The translations under genes and the position numbers were made by a program. The notes below the pieces were generated by a model. The model was not told the DNA's origin. It saw only the letters and a list, made by a program, of their open reading frames with translations, and ran no database searches. From NCBI RefSeq assembly GCF_003231285.1, contig NZ_QKNS01000002.1, forward strand, positions 526,464 to 590,463: 64,000 bases of DNA, given 5' to 3'. This stretch comes from Hymenobacter sediminis. GTDB taxonomy: Bacteria > Bacteroidota > Bacteroidia > Cytophagales > Hymenobacteraceae. Shown here in pieces: positions 45,668-53,576 of this stretch (positions are counted from its first letter, which is position 1; every line of letters starts with the position of its first letter).

Positions 45668-46007
45668 CGGCCTTGATATTGAAGCCCGGCTGGTTATTAC
45701 CCTCGACGGCGACGACGTGCAAATAGCGGGCTCGGGAGGTTACCTCATCATCAACTTCCCTAGTCAGCGCGTTTTCGATAAGATTACCAGCGGCCCGCCC
45801 AAAGACCCGAACGCGCCACCTAAACCTAAAACTAGCTCCCCCCTGGACCCGCTTCAGCAACTCAACGACCTTGCTCTGCAGCTGGGCCTGGTGCTGGATA
45901 TGCGGGTAGCTGGCAAAACCCACGTCACTTTTGGTAAGGGCCGTACTGCCAAGATTACCCTGAACGCGGTATTAGGCAAAATCGGCTCGTTTTTCCGGGG
46001 TAACTAA
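45660..46007 (+). CDS. Small cytosolic protein of unknown function, second of an overlapping pair
   Basis: 115 residues from TTG 45660, the only start near the upstream stop. It shows no export signal. The N-terminal half is beta-rich (LDIEARLVITLDGDDVQIAG, GGYLIINFPSQRVFDKIT), a Pro/Lys linker follows (KDPNAPPKPKTSSP), and the C-terminal half has a helix and basic strands (LDMRVAGKTHVTFGKGRT). The architecture mirrors the first gene, which hints at a heterodimer. I cannot assign a function. Its neighbours on both sides are unrelated. Confidence 0.65.
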   Translation: MASGLDIEARLVITLDGDDVQIAGSGGYLIINFPSQRVFDKITSGPPKDPNAPPKPKTSSPLDPLQQLNDLALQLGLVLDMRVAGKTHVTFGKGRTAKITLNAVLGKIGSFFRGN

Positions 46008-46086
46008 GGCCGGTGCTCTTCTAGGAGCGGCATTCAGCTACGCGCGTGGGGTAGGGCGCTGCACCGGATGATTTTCAAGTATTTAA

Positions 46087-46138
46087 GCCCCTTACTATAT
46101 GTGCATTTCGCCCAAAAATAGCACATATAGTAAGGGGC
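46087..46138 (+). terminator. Terminator of the small overlapping gene pair
   Basis: Perfect 18-base arms GCCCCTTACTATATGTGC (46087-46104) and complement (46121-46138), followed by ATTTTTA. It lies 79 bases after the stop codon. Confidence 0.85.
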
Positions 46139-46248
46139 ATTTTTACGTATCTTGCTCAACAGGCTCTTATCTACTTAGCCCCGCCGGGCCGGAACTAAAG
46201 GGCCTCTGATTGGTTTGCTTACTGGCAAGCAGCCCTGCCTTTCGACCC

Positions 46249-46896
46249 ATGAATTCTGATCAAGAACGTACCAATAAAATTGGGGCTGGCCAGCCCACTT
46301 CTGCCTTCCAGCGCATGGAGCGGGTGCCGCCCCTGCTACTGATGCTCTACCTGGGTTTGGCCGGTGTTACCGTGCTCTTTCTGATCCTGGTAGTTGCCTA
46401 CGTGTACACGCGCAACCAGAGTGATGCGCCCACCGGTATCTATCCGCTACCCCGCTTCTTCTCGCTCAGCACCATTGTGCTGCTGATTAGTAGCTATACC
46501 ATCAACCAGGCCCGCCGCCTCTATGCCCAGGATGAGCTAGTGGGCCTGGGCCGCTGTCTGGGGGCTACCTTGCTGCTGAGTAGCGTGTTTGCCGGATTGC
46601 AAGTACTGGGCTGGCGCGAGCTTCAGAACCAAGGGGTACTGGTGTTGGAGGGGGTAGCTAGTGGCACGTTCATTTACTTGCTCTCGGCCCTGCACGTAGC
46701 GCACTTGCTGGGTGGCATGCTGTTTCTGTTGGTACTGCTGCTGCGCACCCACCAAGCCTCCCGCGACGCTGTGCGCAGCCTCGTCTTTATCCGCAACCCC
46801 TACCGCCGCCTGCAGCTGCGCATGATCACCCTGTACTGGCACTTCATTGATGCGCTGTGGATAGGGCTGTTCGCTGTGTTTCTGTTTTTGTATTAG
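46249..46896 (+). CDS. Heme-copper oxidase subunit III-like protein
   Basis: 215 residues from ATG 46249 (MNSDQERTNKIGAGQP); the ORF extends to 46210. Five hydrophobic segments are visible after a polar N-terminus of about 35 residues. The typical features of cytochrome c oxidase subunit III are present: LPRFFSLSTIVLLISSYTIN, a loop with SALHVAHLLGGM, and the C-terminal LYWHFIDALWIGLFAVFLF, matching the YWHFVD signature. It would assist assembly and proton/oxygen access of a terminal oxidase in the inner membrane. No other oxidase gene is next to it, so it is an orphan subunit or a second copy. The gene has its own terminator. Confidence 0.87.
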   Translation: MNSDQERTNKIGAGQPTSAFQRMERVPPLLLMLYLGLAGVTVLFLILVVAYVYTRNQSDAPTGIYPLPRFFSLSTIVLLISSYTINQARRLYAQDELVGLGRCLGATLLLSSVFAGLQVLGWRELQNQGVLVLEGVASGTFIYLLSALHVAHLLGGMLFLLVLLLRTHQASRDAVRSLVFIRNPYRRLQLRMITLYWHFIDALWIGLFAVFLFLY

Positions 46897-46914
46897 TGCC
46901 GCCAAACAAGTTCT

Positions 46915-46963
46915 AATCAGCAAAAAGGCCACCATGCTTTACATGGTGGCCTTTTTGCTGATT
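46915..46963. terminator. Bidirectional terminator with 22-base arms
   Basis: Perfect arms 46915-46936 and 46942-46963 (inner part GGCCACCATG / CATGGTGGCC), loop of five bases, T-run CTTTTT. It follows the oxidase subunit gene by 18 bases. Confidence 0.92.
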
Positions 46964-47041
46964 GCTACTGAGGATATGTAAGGCAATTTACAATCCTTTA
47001 TATCAGAGCCAGAAGCAAGGCATAGCGGATGCGCCTTTGCC

Positions 47042-49288
47042 CTAGTTAGCTATTGTAACGCTGCCCTTATAGCGTTTTTTGTTTGTGAATTCGATGACGT
47101 AGTAGTACACCCCGGCAGGTAGCCCGCCCCCGTCCCAGCGGAAGCTGCGGCTAGTGGTATGATACACCCGAGCCCCCCAGCGGTTGAAAATTTCGATATC
47201 AGCGAAGCGCGAGTCGCAGAAATCGGGCGGTAGATTGTTGGTCACGTTGTCCAACTCGAAGTAGTCGTTTTTTTCATCGCGCTGGTAGGGCGTGATAATG
47301 TTGGAGGGTATGAATTCCCGTACCACTGGGGGCTCCACCTCAAAGCGTACCACACGGGTTTGCGGCTGGGGGCGGCAAGTGTTTTCCTGCAGCGAAAACG
47401 TTACCTCCAGCCCATTAGGACGCACCGACTCGCAGGTGGCTTGCCACCGGAAGGTACCCGCCGCCTGCCCATTGCCATTGCGGGGCACGAAGCTCATACC
47501 AGCAGTAGCCAGCTCAAACCCCGTTCCGGCAGCGGCCAGCGCAAGTGCGTCGTTATCAACATCGAGGCCTGTAAGCGAAGCTTCATACACCCCGCCCAAA
47601 GGAAGCTTAATCACTATTGGAGCAGAGGTTCCGGCCACGATAGGGGGTAGCGTACCCCCCAACTCCGGCGCGTGGTTGAGATAGTCAATCTGTATCGGAA
47701 TCACCAAGGTAGTAGCTTGCCGATCAGAACAGGGCGCGGCCGCAGAGGTGAACTCAAACTCATACACGGGCTTATCCACGGCTCGGCAATCAACACGCCA
47801 GCTGAAGCGGCCGGTAAGCTGGCTGTTAGTTTGGAGTTGGGAGAACTGAGCACCCAGTCCAGCCGGTGAGAAGCCCCGCCCGGCCATTTCCATCGTCATG
47901 GGGTCGTTCTCAGGGTCGGTTGCTACCACTTCAAAAGTCACTAGGTCGCCGGGACGGGCCCGGAGAGGTAGGGTGGCTGTAGTGCGCAGCTGGGGCGGGG
48001 CGTTTGGGTCGGGTAGGGAAGTGAAAGCCACCCGCACGGTGTCGCGCTTGGGCAGGCTGCACCCATCGTCGGCCACTATCAAATCCAGCAGGTAAACTTG
48101 GCCTTTCGTGTTAAAGCAGCTTGGAAAGCAGAGCTGCGACACCAGTGTATCGGGTGCGCCGGGCGCCCGGACCCGGCCCTGCAGTAGGCTCAGGGTAGGC
48201 AGCGGCCCCGTAAAATTCACCGGCCGCATCGACAGCGTAAGGGCCGAGGTAAGATCGGGGTCAGTGAATTTAAGCGTGAAGCAGCGGCCCGAAGTAGGCG
48301 TCATGCGTAGTGTGTCGCGGCCGGGTTGGTAGGTGCGGGGGCGGTCGGGCAGCTGCATAACCACTTTCGGTCGGGAGTTGGTCGGGCAGTTAATAACTTT
48401 CAGCTGGAAGTCACGCCGGACCTCGCCTAGGCGCACGCCTTTTCGGTACTCGGTACAGCGCACCCCAAACACAAACAGTCCCAGCCGGGTAGGCAACACC
48501 TCCAGCCGCCCCGTAAACCGCCCGATACTCAGCGTTGGTCGCCCCGGAATCTGGCGGGTGGCGGAAAGGCTGTCCGTCCATTGCACCGTACTGTAGGGGG
48601 CCGACAATGCCTGCGCAGGCTTTGGCTCAAAGGTATCGGCGTGGCCGTTCAGGGGCGTGACCAGGTCGTACACCAGCGAGTCGCCGTCTGCATCAGCACC
48701 CCCGAAGTTGTAATAGAATAACTCGCCCCGGCAGGCATAATCACTCAGGGGCGGGAAGATGCGCGGTGTGGAATTGCGGAAAGGCTGGGCGTTGCGCACT
48801 ACCGCCGGAAACTCTAGGTAGAACGTTTGGGCGGCCCCGCCGGGGTTCACAATGTTGCTGATGCCATTGTTGCGGCAGCAGCGCTCCACCGCCACGTAGT
48901 AACCGCCGGGGTTAGCGTACATCTGGCTCGTGAGGGTAATAACCCGGCTGTATACCAGGCGCCGCGTAACCAGGGAAGGGGTAGTGCAGGCCGGATTGGT
49001 ATAACTGACGAACGTGTTGTTGGTTAGGGGCAGTACCACATCCATCATACGCTGGTTGCTGCCCCTCTCGAAGATGCTTGCCGTCAGGCTGTTGTCCAGG
49101 GCGCCGGGCTGCCCGTTCACCGCATCAAAGTACAGATTGAGGTTGAGCTGATAGTTGTTGCCCGACAGGTACTGCAGGTCCAGCTCGCCTCCCACAATAT
49201 GGGTTGCGTGGGCCATTGGGGCCAGCAAGCAGAGCAACCAGAGGACCAAGCCTCCGCGAAATAGGTAAGCAAAGGTAGAAGTTGGCAT
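47042..49288 (-). CDS. Gliding-motility-type surface protein with T9SS type B sorting domain
   Basis: 748 residues. Signal peptide MPTSTFAYLFRGGLVLWLLC...AHA, then HIVGGELDLQYLSGNNYQLN, a common opening of these surface proteins. The body (about 30-650) is a series of beta-sandwich-like stretches with Ca-binding-like acidic loops (DADGDSLVYDLVTP, DPENDPMTMEMAG, DVDNDALALAAAG), the pattern of cadherin-like or PKD-like domains. The last 85 residues (FIPSNIITPYQRDEKNDYFE, IEIFNRWGARVYHTTS, AGVYYYVIEFTNKKRYKGSV) form the gliding-type C-terminal domain, the type B signal for the type IX secretion system. It is likely a large surface adhesin, and may assist attachment or motility. Confidence 0.92.
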   Translation of the reverse strand: MPTSTFAYLFRGGLVLWLLCLLAPMAHATHIVGGELDLQYLSGNNYQLNLNLYFDAVNGQPGALDNSLTASIFERGSNQRMMDVVLPLTNNTFVSYTNPACTTPSLVTRRLVYSRVITLTSQMYANPGGYYVAVERCCRNNGISNIVNPGGAAQTFYLEFPAVVRNAQPFRNSTPRIFPPLSDYACRGELFYYNFGGADADGDSLVYDLVTPLNGHADTFEPKPAQALSAPYSTVQWTDSLSATRQIPGRPTLSIGRFTGRLEVLPTRLGLFVFGVRCTEYRKGVRLGEVRRDFQLKVINCPTNSRPKVVMQLPDRPRTYQPGRDTLRMTPTSGRCFTLKFTDPDLTSALTLSMRPVNFTGPLPTLSLLQGRVRAPGAPDTLVSQLCFPSCFNTKGQVYLLDLIVADDGCSLPKRDTVRVAFTSLPDPNAPPQLRTTATLPLRARPGDLVTFEVVATDPENDPMTMEMAGRGFSPAGLGAQFSQLQTNSQLTGRFSWRVDCRAVDKPVYEFEFTSAAAPCSDRQATTLVIPIQIDYLNHAPELGGTLPPIVAGTSAPIVIKLPLGGVYEASLTGLDVDNDALALAAAGTGFELATAGMSFVPRNGNGQAAGTFRWQATCESVRPNGLEVTFSLQENTCRPQPQTRVVRFEVEPPVVREFIPSNIITPYQRDEKNDYFELDNVTNNLPPDFCDSRFADIEIFNRWGARVYHTTSRSFRWDGGGLPAGVYYYVIEFTNKKRYKGSVTIAN

Positions 49289-49430
49289 TAGGCAGGGCAG
49301 CTAAACAGAAAGATCAAGTGTAAGATACAAGGTGATAAGCCCCAGATAGCTAGACGCTCGCGTTTTTTTACCCCTTACTGCGTACATTTCACTTCCTTTT
49401 CTACCTGCTTGTAAGCTGCTGATATTCAGA

Positions 49431-51446
49431 ATGTATATTTCTTGCCTGCGCGCCCTTTTTGTTGTGGGAAGCCTGCTGAGCGCTCTGCCGGCGGTGGCCC
49501 AGCTGCCCGCCTACCTGCCCAAACCCACCGACCTAACGGGGGTGGCCGCTGCCTCGTGCGCCCAGGCACACACGGGTGCGGCGGCCCAGCGGCCTAGCTA
49601 CGCCAGCCTGAGCCACCGCCAGAAAATGGGGCGCTACGACGTGACTTACTATAAGCTGGACCTGAACCTGACCAATACTTCCCGTGATGTAAGCGGGGTA
49701 GTGCGCATGCAGGCCCGCAACAGCGGCCAAGCACTAGATTCCGTCGCCTTCGAGCTGTACACGTCTCTGGTTATTGACTCGGTGGTCGTAGACGGCCGGC
49801 GCAGCCTGGGTTTGCGGCGTAAGGGCATGGGCGATGTTACCGTTGGGCTACGGCAGCCGGTTACCCCAAATACACTGTTCAACGCCCTGATTTATTACCA
49901 CGGCACGGCGCCCAACAGCAACGCTGCCGCTATCGGAAATGCCCTGAATACCCGAGTAGCTCCTGTGTACGGCGTAAGCACGACCTGGAGCCTTTCTGAG
50001 CCATACAATGCCTACGAGTGGTGGCCCTGCAAGCAGGTTCTTACCGATAAAGCTGATTCCGTAGACGTGTGGGTAACTACGGCCGCCACTAACAAGGTAG
50101 GGTCGAACGGGGTACTAAAGGCTGTAACGCCGCGGCCCGGTAGCCAGGTGCGCTATGAGTGGAAGTCGCGCTACCCCATTGACTATTACCTGATATCAGT
50201 GGCCGTGGGGCCTTACGTGGAGTACACTAACTACGCCAACCCAGCAGGCAGCCCGCGTATTCCCATTGTCAATTACCTGTACAACCAAGCTGCCCTCAAC
50301 GATTTCCGGGCCGAAATTGACCGCACGCCCGGCTTCATCGAAAACTACTCCGAGCTGATTGGGCTTTATCCGTTTGCCAAAGAGAAGTACGGCCATAGCA
50401 TGGCACCCATCGGGGGCGGCATGGAGCATCAAACCATGACCACCCAGGATGGCTTCAGCTTTACCCTTACGGCCCACGAGCTGTTCCACCAGTGGTTCGG
50501 CGATAATGTGACCTGCGGGGCCTGGGAAGACATCTGGCTGAATGAGGGCTTTGCTTCCTACGGCGAGTACTTGTCTTTGAACCGGTTTGCCTCCGCTACT
50601 GCCGCCCGGCAGTGGATGGACCAGGCGCACAGCTCGGCAATGAGCCAGCCGGGGGGTAGCGTTTTCGCCGCCGATACCACCAACGTCAGTCGGATTTTCA
50701 ACTCTCGCCTAAGCTATAAGAAAGGTGCCGCTGTGGTGCACATGCTGCGCTATCTGCTCAACGACGACGTGAAATTTTTCCGGGCCCTGCGTACCTACCA
50801 AACTACCTACGCCGGCCGCACGGCTCGTACCCGCGACTTGCAGCGCATTTTTGAGGCCGAAGCCGGTCGCTCCCTGCAGTATTTCTTTGACCAGTGGTTT
50901 CGGGGCGAAGGCTTCCCTACCTTCTCGGTGCGCTGGAATCAGGTAGGCTCCACGGTTTATCTGGCTACGGCCGAAACCGTTTCCATGCCAACTGCTACCC
51001 CCTTCTTCGCCACGGATCTGGATTACTTGGTAACCTTCACCGATAACACCACCCGTCTGGTGCGCCTACCCCAGACCCAGCCCCAAACCTCCGCCAACTT
51101 TTCCGAGTCCCGCACGATCAGTTCAATCTCGCTTGATCCGAATCAATGGGTTCTGAACGGCACGGGCCCCGTTGAGCGTGATGCCAACCTGAAGGAGACC
51201 ACTAACCTGGAGTTCATTGTGTATCCTAATCCTGCTAACGCGCAGTTGTGGTTGGCCAACTTCAGCGGCACAACTGCCGAAGCGGAAGTAATAGACGCGG
51301 TAGGCCGCGTAGTGTTCCGTCAGCGCATCAGCGCGGCCGATCCAGTGCTGCAAACGAGTGTGCTTGCTCCCGGGCTCTACCACCTGCGCCTCACTACCCC
51401 TGATGGTCAGGTTTCCCGAGCACGCTTCATTCGTCAATCTGAATAA
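49431..51446 (+). CDS. M1 family aminopeptidase with T9SS type A sorting domain
   Basis: 671 residues. Signal peptide MYISCLRALFVVGSLLSALPAVAQ. Residues 65-500 are an M1 (gluzincin) domain: the substrate motif appears as GGMEH (near 331) instead of the usual GAMEN, and the zinc site is HELFHQWFGDN...WLNEGFASYGEYLS, with the HExxH-x18-E spacing. The C-terminal 80 residues (EFIVYPNPANAQLWLANFSG, GRVVFRQRISAADP, LAPGLYHLRLTTPDGQ) form a T9SS type A domain, so the enzyme should be secreted or cell-surface bound. It would remove N-terminal residues from peptides outside the cell. It is divergent from the gliding-type gene. Confidence 0.94.
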   Translation: MYISCLRALFVVGSLLSALPAVAQLPAYLPKPTDLTGVAAASCAQAHTGAAAQRPSYASLSHRQKMGRYDVTYYKLDLNLTNTSRDVSGVVRMQARNSGQALDSVAFELYTSLVIDSVVVDGRRSLGLRRKGMGDVTVGLRQPVTPNTLFNALIYYHGTAPNSNAAAIGNALNTRVAPVYGVSTTWSLSEPYNAYEWWPCKQVLTDKADSVDVWVTTAATNKVGSNGVLKAVTPRPGSQVRYEWKSRYPIDYYLISVAVGPYVEYTNYANPAGSPRIPIVNYLYNQAALNDFRAEIDRTPGFIENYSELIGLYPFAKEKYGHSMAPIGGGMEHQTMTTQDGFSFTLTAHELFHQWFGDNVTCGAWEDIWLNEGFASYGEYLSLNRFASATAARQWMDQAHSSAMSQPGGSVFAADTTNVSRIFNSRLSYKKGAAVVHMLRYLLNDDVKFFRALRTYQTTYAGRTARTRDLQRIFEAEAGRSLQYFFDQWFRGEGFPTFSVRWNQVGSTVYLATAETVSMPTATPFFATDLDYLVTFTDNTTRLVRLPQTQPQTSANFSESRTISSISLDPNQWVLNGTGPVERDANLKETTNLEFIVYPNPANAQLWLANFSGTTAEAEVIDAVGRVVFRQRISAADPVLQTSVLAPGLYHLRLTTPDGQVSRARFIRQSE

Positions 51447-51471
51447 TCCGGATGTAATACCTCCTCAACAC

Positions 51472-51508
51472 AGAAAAGCCCTCCTTTACTTGTTAGGAGG
51501 GCTTTTCT
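51472..51508 (+). terminator. Terminator of the M1 peptidase gene
   Basis: Perfect stem AGAAAAGCCCTCCT / AGGAGGGCTTTTCT around a 9-base loop, 25 bases after the stop codon. It also works for the convergent gene ending at 51523. Confidence 0.9.
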
Positions 51509-51522
51509 ATTGAAGAATTTAC

Positions 51523-52182
51523 CTATTTGCGAGCGTACTTGCCGATCAGGTCTACTGCCTCCGGGGGAGCGGGCGGCATGTTAAATACAGCATCAATCAG
51601 CTCATCAAAGGAATTGGCCGGGGTGAAAATGGAGTCGGCGAAAGGGTTGCTGAGCAGCCGCAGAAATCCTGGCTGCCCGTTGATGCTCACCAAATCTACC
51701 GTAACGTTGCCGAAGCGCTGATTACAGCGGCCAGTGTGCGTGCAGTCATTGGGCTGAGGCTTCAGGAAGTGCTTCTGTGTGCTTTCAGAGTATTGCTCGT
51801 GGTGCACGGTGCGCTGGCTGGAAGCTCCTAGGTGGTACCCCAACGCCAAGATACGGTCCCGGATGAAATCGAAAATGTGGCGGAAGTTACCAGGGCCAAT
51901 GCTGGGGTCGTAGAGGAACACAGCCCCAGGACGACCTTGCTCCCGGGCTAGCTCTACCCGAAACTGCTTGCTGGGCAGCCCCGCTTTCTGATAGTGGTAC
52001 GCTTTGAAGTAAGGGCCCATCCAGTTCAGGTACACCTGCTGGGTTACCCACTGCTGGTGCATCTGCTCCTCGGCCGCGCTGCGCTGCAGCGGCTGCCAGT
52101 CGGCAGAAGCGGGAGCAGAACCAGAAAAAAGCCGTTTGAACAGATTCAAGGAAGTAGTAAGAATGATGTAGAGGGATAACAC
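51523..52182 (-). CDS. Conserved-looking protein of unknown function
   Basis: 219 residues from GTG 52182; a TTG at 52149 would remove a weak hydrophobic start and is equally possible. Residues 30-75 are helical with aromatic residues (MHQQWVTQQVYLNWMGPYFK). The core has LAREQGRPGAVFLYDPSIGP, FRHIFDFIRDRILALGYHLG, TGRCNQRFGNVTVDLVSING and LRLLSNPFADSIFTPAN. A C-x5-C pair (CTHTGRC) might bind metal. I do not recognise the family, but the compact composition suggests a cytosolic enzyme-like fold. Neighbours give no clue. Confidence 0.68.
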   Translation of the reverse strand: MLSLYIILTTSLNLFKRLFSGSAPASADWQPLQRSAAEEQMHQQWVTQQVYLNWMGPYFKAYHYQKAGLPSKQFRVELAREQGRPGAVFLYDPSIGPGNFRHIFDFIRDRILALGYHLGASSQRTVHHEQYSESTQKHFLKPQPNDCTHTGRCNQRFGNVTVDLVSINGQPGFLRLLSNPFADSIFTPANSFDELIDAVFNMPPAPPEAVDLIGKYARK

Positions 52183-52290
52183 CCCCCTACGGAAATGGTT
52201 TTGACGCTTGGCCGGGGGTAGGGCACACAGCCTCCGAACAACCCCCGTGTTTCTTGCCAGTTTTCACTTCTGAGCCCAAATGCCAACGCA

Positions 52291-52327
52291 AAAGGGCGGC
52301 GCTTCACTACCGGAAGCGCCGCCCTTT
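52291..52327 (-). terminator. Terminator of the DUF2147 gene
   Basis: Stem AAAGGGCGGCGCTT / AAGCGCCGCCCTTT around a 9-base loop, 22 bases beyond the stop codon of the minus-strand DUF2147 gene. Confidence 0.88.
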
Positions 52328-52348
52328 CAAAAAGTAAGCCAACAGGGT

Positions 52349-52789
52349 TTATTTCACCCGCGTCCAGGTCTGCGATTTGCCAATCATGGAGAAGCCGATG
52401 TAGCCCTTTACCTCCATGCTGTTAGCGTTCAGCATCTTCATGTAGCAAGAGTAGGTTTTGCCGCTTTCTGGGTCGTAAATCTTGCCGTCGTCCCACTTGT
52501 TGTCGCTGTCATACTCGAAGCCTTGCATAAACACCAGGCCCAGGCGCGGACGGTTGCGCAGTTTTGGGTCGGGGTTCTGGCTGTCCGTTTTAGGCTTGCC
52601 GGTTGCCGGGTCATTCGGCACGGTAAGGGTCACAATCTTGCCGCACAGCTTGTTGCCGCACTTATAAATCTCAAAGGTGGCCTTCTTCTCGGAATTCATC
52701 CAGATACCCAGTGGAGAGAGAGTTTGGGCCGAGGCTACCCCCAATAAACCCAGGAACATACCCAGGCAGAGGAACAGAACTTTTTTCAT
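52349..52789 (-). CDS. DUF2147 domain protein
   Basis: 146 residues. Signal peptide MKKVLFLCLGMFLGLLGVASAQ. The DUF2147 domain fills the rest: LGIWMNSEKKATFEIYKCGN, KLCGKIVTL, FEYDSDNKWDDGKIYDPESG and YSCYMKMLNANSMEVKGYIG. It matches the family in the G-x-W opening, the paired cysteines CGNKLCG and the KIYDPESGKTY segment. DUF2147 proteins are small beta-barrel-like exported proteins of unknown function, found near transport or stress genes in several phyla. TATCTTTT at 52829-52822 (minus strand) may be its -7 box (one base from consensus). Confidence 0.9.
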   Translation of the reverse strand: MKKVLFLCLGMFLGLLGVASAQTLSPLGIWMNSEKKATFEIYKCGNKLCGKIVTLTVPNDPATGKPKTDSQNPDPKLRNRPRLGLVFMQGFEYDSDNKWDDGKIYDPESGKTYSCYMKMLNANSMEVKGYIGFSMIGKSQTWTRVK

Positions 52790-53116
52790 GGTGTGAGAGT
52801 GGTAAGTGGGAGTTTCTGGGAAAAAGATAGAGTAAAAGTCTGGAAGATGTGCAAAAAAGCAACTGTCGAGGCTAAATCAGGAGGGCAAGTTTAGGGCCAG
52901 ATTACAGCTTAGCTTTTTTTGTAAAAATTCTTCGATTTTAAATTAGCTGATGGTCAATAAGATGGCCGAAACATGTAGATAGAGCCATAAATAATAGTGT
53001 TTTTATTTTGAACCATCCGGGGGGCTTTTAACTTTACCTACCGTAGCGAGTGCTACAGCCCCCGCCAAGCAGCCCTAAGGTGCTGGGTAGCGCAGCCCGG
53101 GTTATGTCGGATCTAA
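52790..53116. other. Gene-free region upstream of a micro-ORF
   Basis: Holds the promoter region of the minus-strand DUF2147 gene and an A/T-rich stretch (52905-53020). I find no credible gene. The 68-residue minus-strand frame at 53034-53234 has no supporting features. Confidence 0.55.
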
Positions 53117-53132
53117 AGAAAGGAGGTACAAA

Positions 53133-53204
53133 ATGTCTAGTAGTCCCAACCAAATCCTGCCAAGCCTGTCGAATGTAGTCCGCTTCACCGCCGGACGCGC
53201 TTAA
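53133..53204 (+). CDS. Possible 23-residue peptide with a full Shine-Dalgarno site
   Basis: ATG 53133 begins a 23-codon frame (MSSSPNQILPSLSNVVRF and on, ending TAGRA). Five bases upstream ends AGAAAGGAGGT (53117-53127), an 11-base match to the anti-Shine-Dalgarno tail of 16S rRNA. Real genes in this window lack such sites, as expected for Bacteroidota, so the site marks this frame out. Two hairpins and a T-run follow it (53257-53395). It may be a regulatory leader peptide or a short stable RNA, or the match may be chance. No homologue is recognised. Confidence 0.25.
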   Translation: MSSSPNQILPSLSNVVRFTAGRA

Positions 53205-53256
53205 CAACAGCTTTCGCGCGGAGCTTACTCTCATTTGAGTAGTTCCCGCATTCTGG

Positions 53257-53320
53257 CAAGGTCTTACTAGTTAAGTGGATGATGGGGCTGTACCCCAGAC
53301 TCATCGCTTGGTAAGATTTG
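53257..53320 (+). ncRNA. Candidate structured RNA element (nested hairpin)
   Basis: Nested complementary segments: CTTAC...GTAAG (53263-53267 and 53311-53315), GATGA...TCATC (53278-53282 and 53301-53305) and GGGG...CCCC (53284-53287 and 53293-53296), with further pairing outside the outer stem. A terminator-like hairpin follows directly. No known family is recognised. Confidence 0.25.
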
Positions 53321-53328
53321 AAGGATTA

Positions 53329-53395
53329 GATGCCCGGTTCGCCCAGCAGCCTCTCAGGAGGTTTTGCATAGGCGGACCGGGCATCGCTCTTTTAT
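53329..53395 (+). terminator. Terminator-like hairpin closing the gene-free region
   Basis: 15-base stem GATGCCCGGTTCGCC (53329-53343) with GGCGGACCGGGCATC (53371-53385), one G-U pair, an inner stem CCTC/GAGG, then GCTCTTTTAT. No plus-strand gene ends just upstream, so it would terminate a transcript from this region. Confidence 0.6.
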
Positions 53396-53576
53396 ACAAG
53401 CGGTAAATGTGTGGGTTTACGGGTTGAGTGTAGGTGACACAATAAGGCCATCCCAATGCTGCGCCGTGCGAATACTGCTAGGTCTATGGACTGCGTCAAG
53501 GGGTAGGGGCTTACGGTCCCTGTTGCTAGCCGTATAGTCTGCCTCAACCCTGTGCCGTGGGAACAAGCAACTGGTG
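53396..53576. other. Intergenic region downstream of the GH43 gene
   Basis: No gene or clear terminator. A loose direct repeat (TGCTAG-N3-TAT-N-G-N-CTGC) occurs at about 53476 and 53525, likely chance. One GGGTAGGG octamer lies at 53501-53508. Confidence 0.45.

Noticed and set aside
53034..53234. 68-codon minus-strand frame in the gene-free region
   Set aside because: No start signal, promoter or recognisable domain; it is antisense to the candidate micro-ORF.
53470..53560. Degenerate direct repeat after the GH43 gene
   Set aside because: Only about half of the bases match; no third copy and no function suggested.
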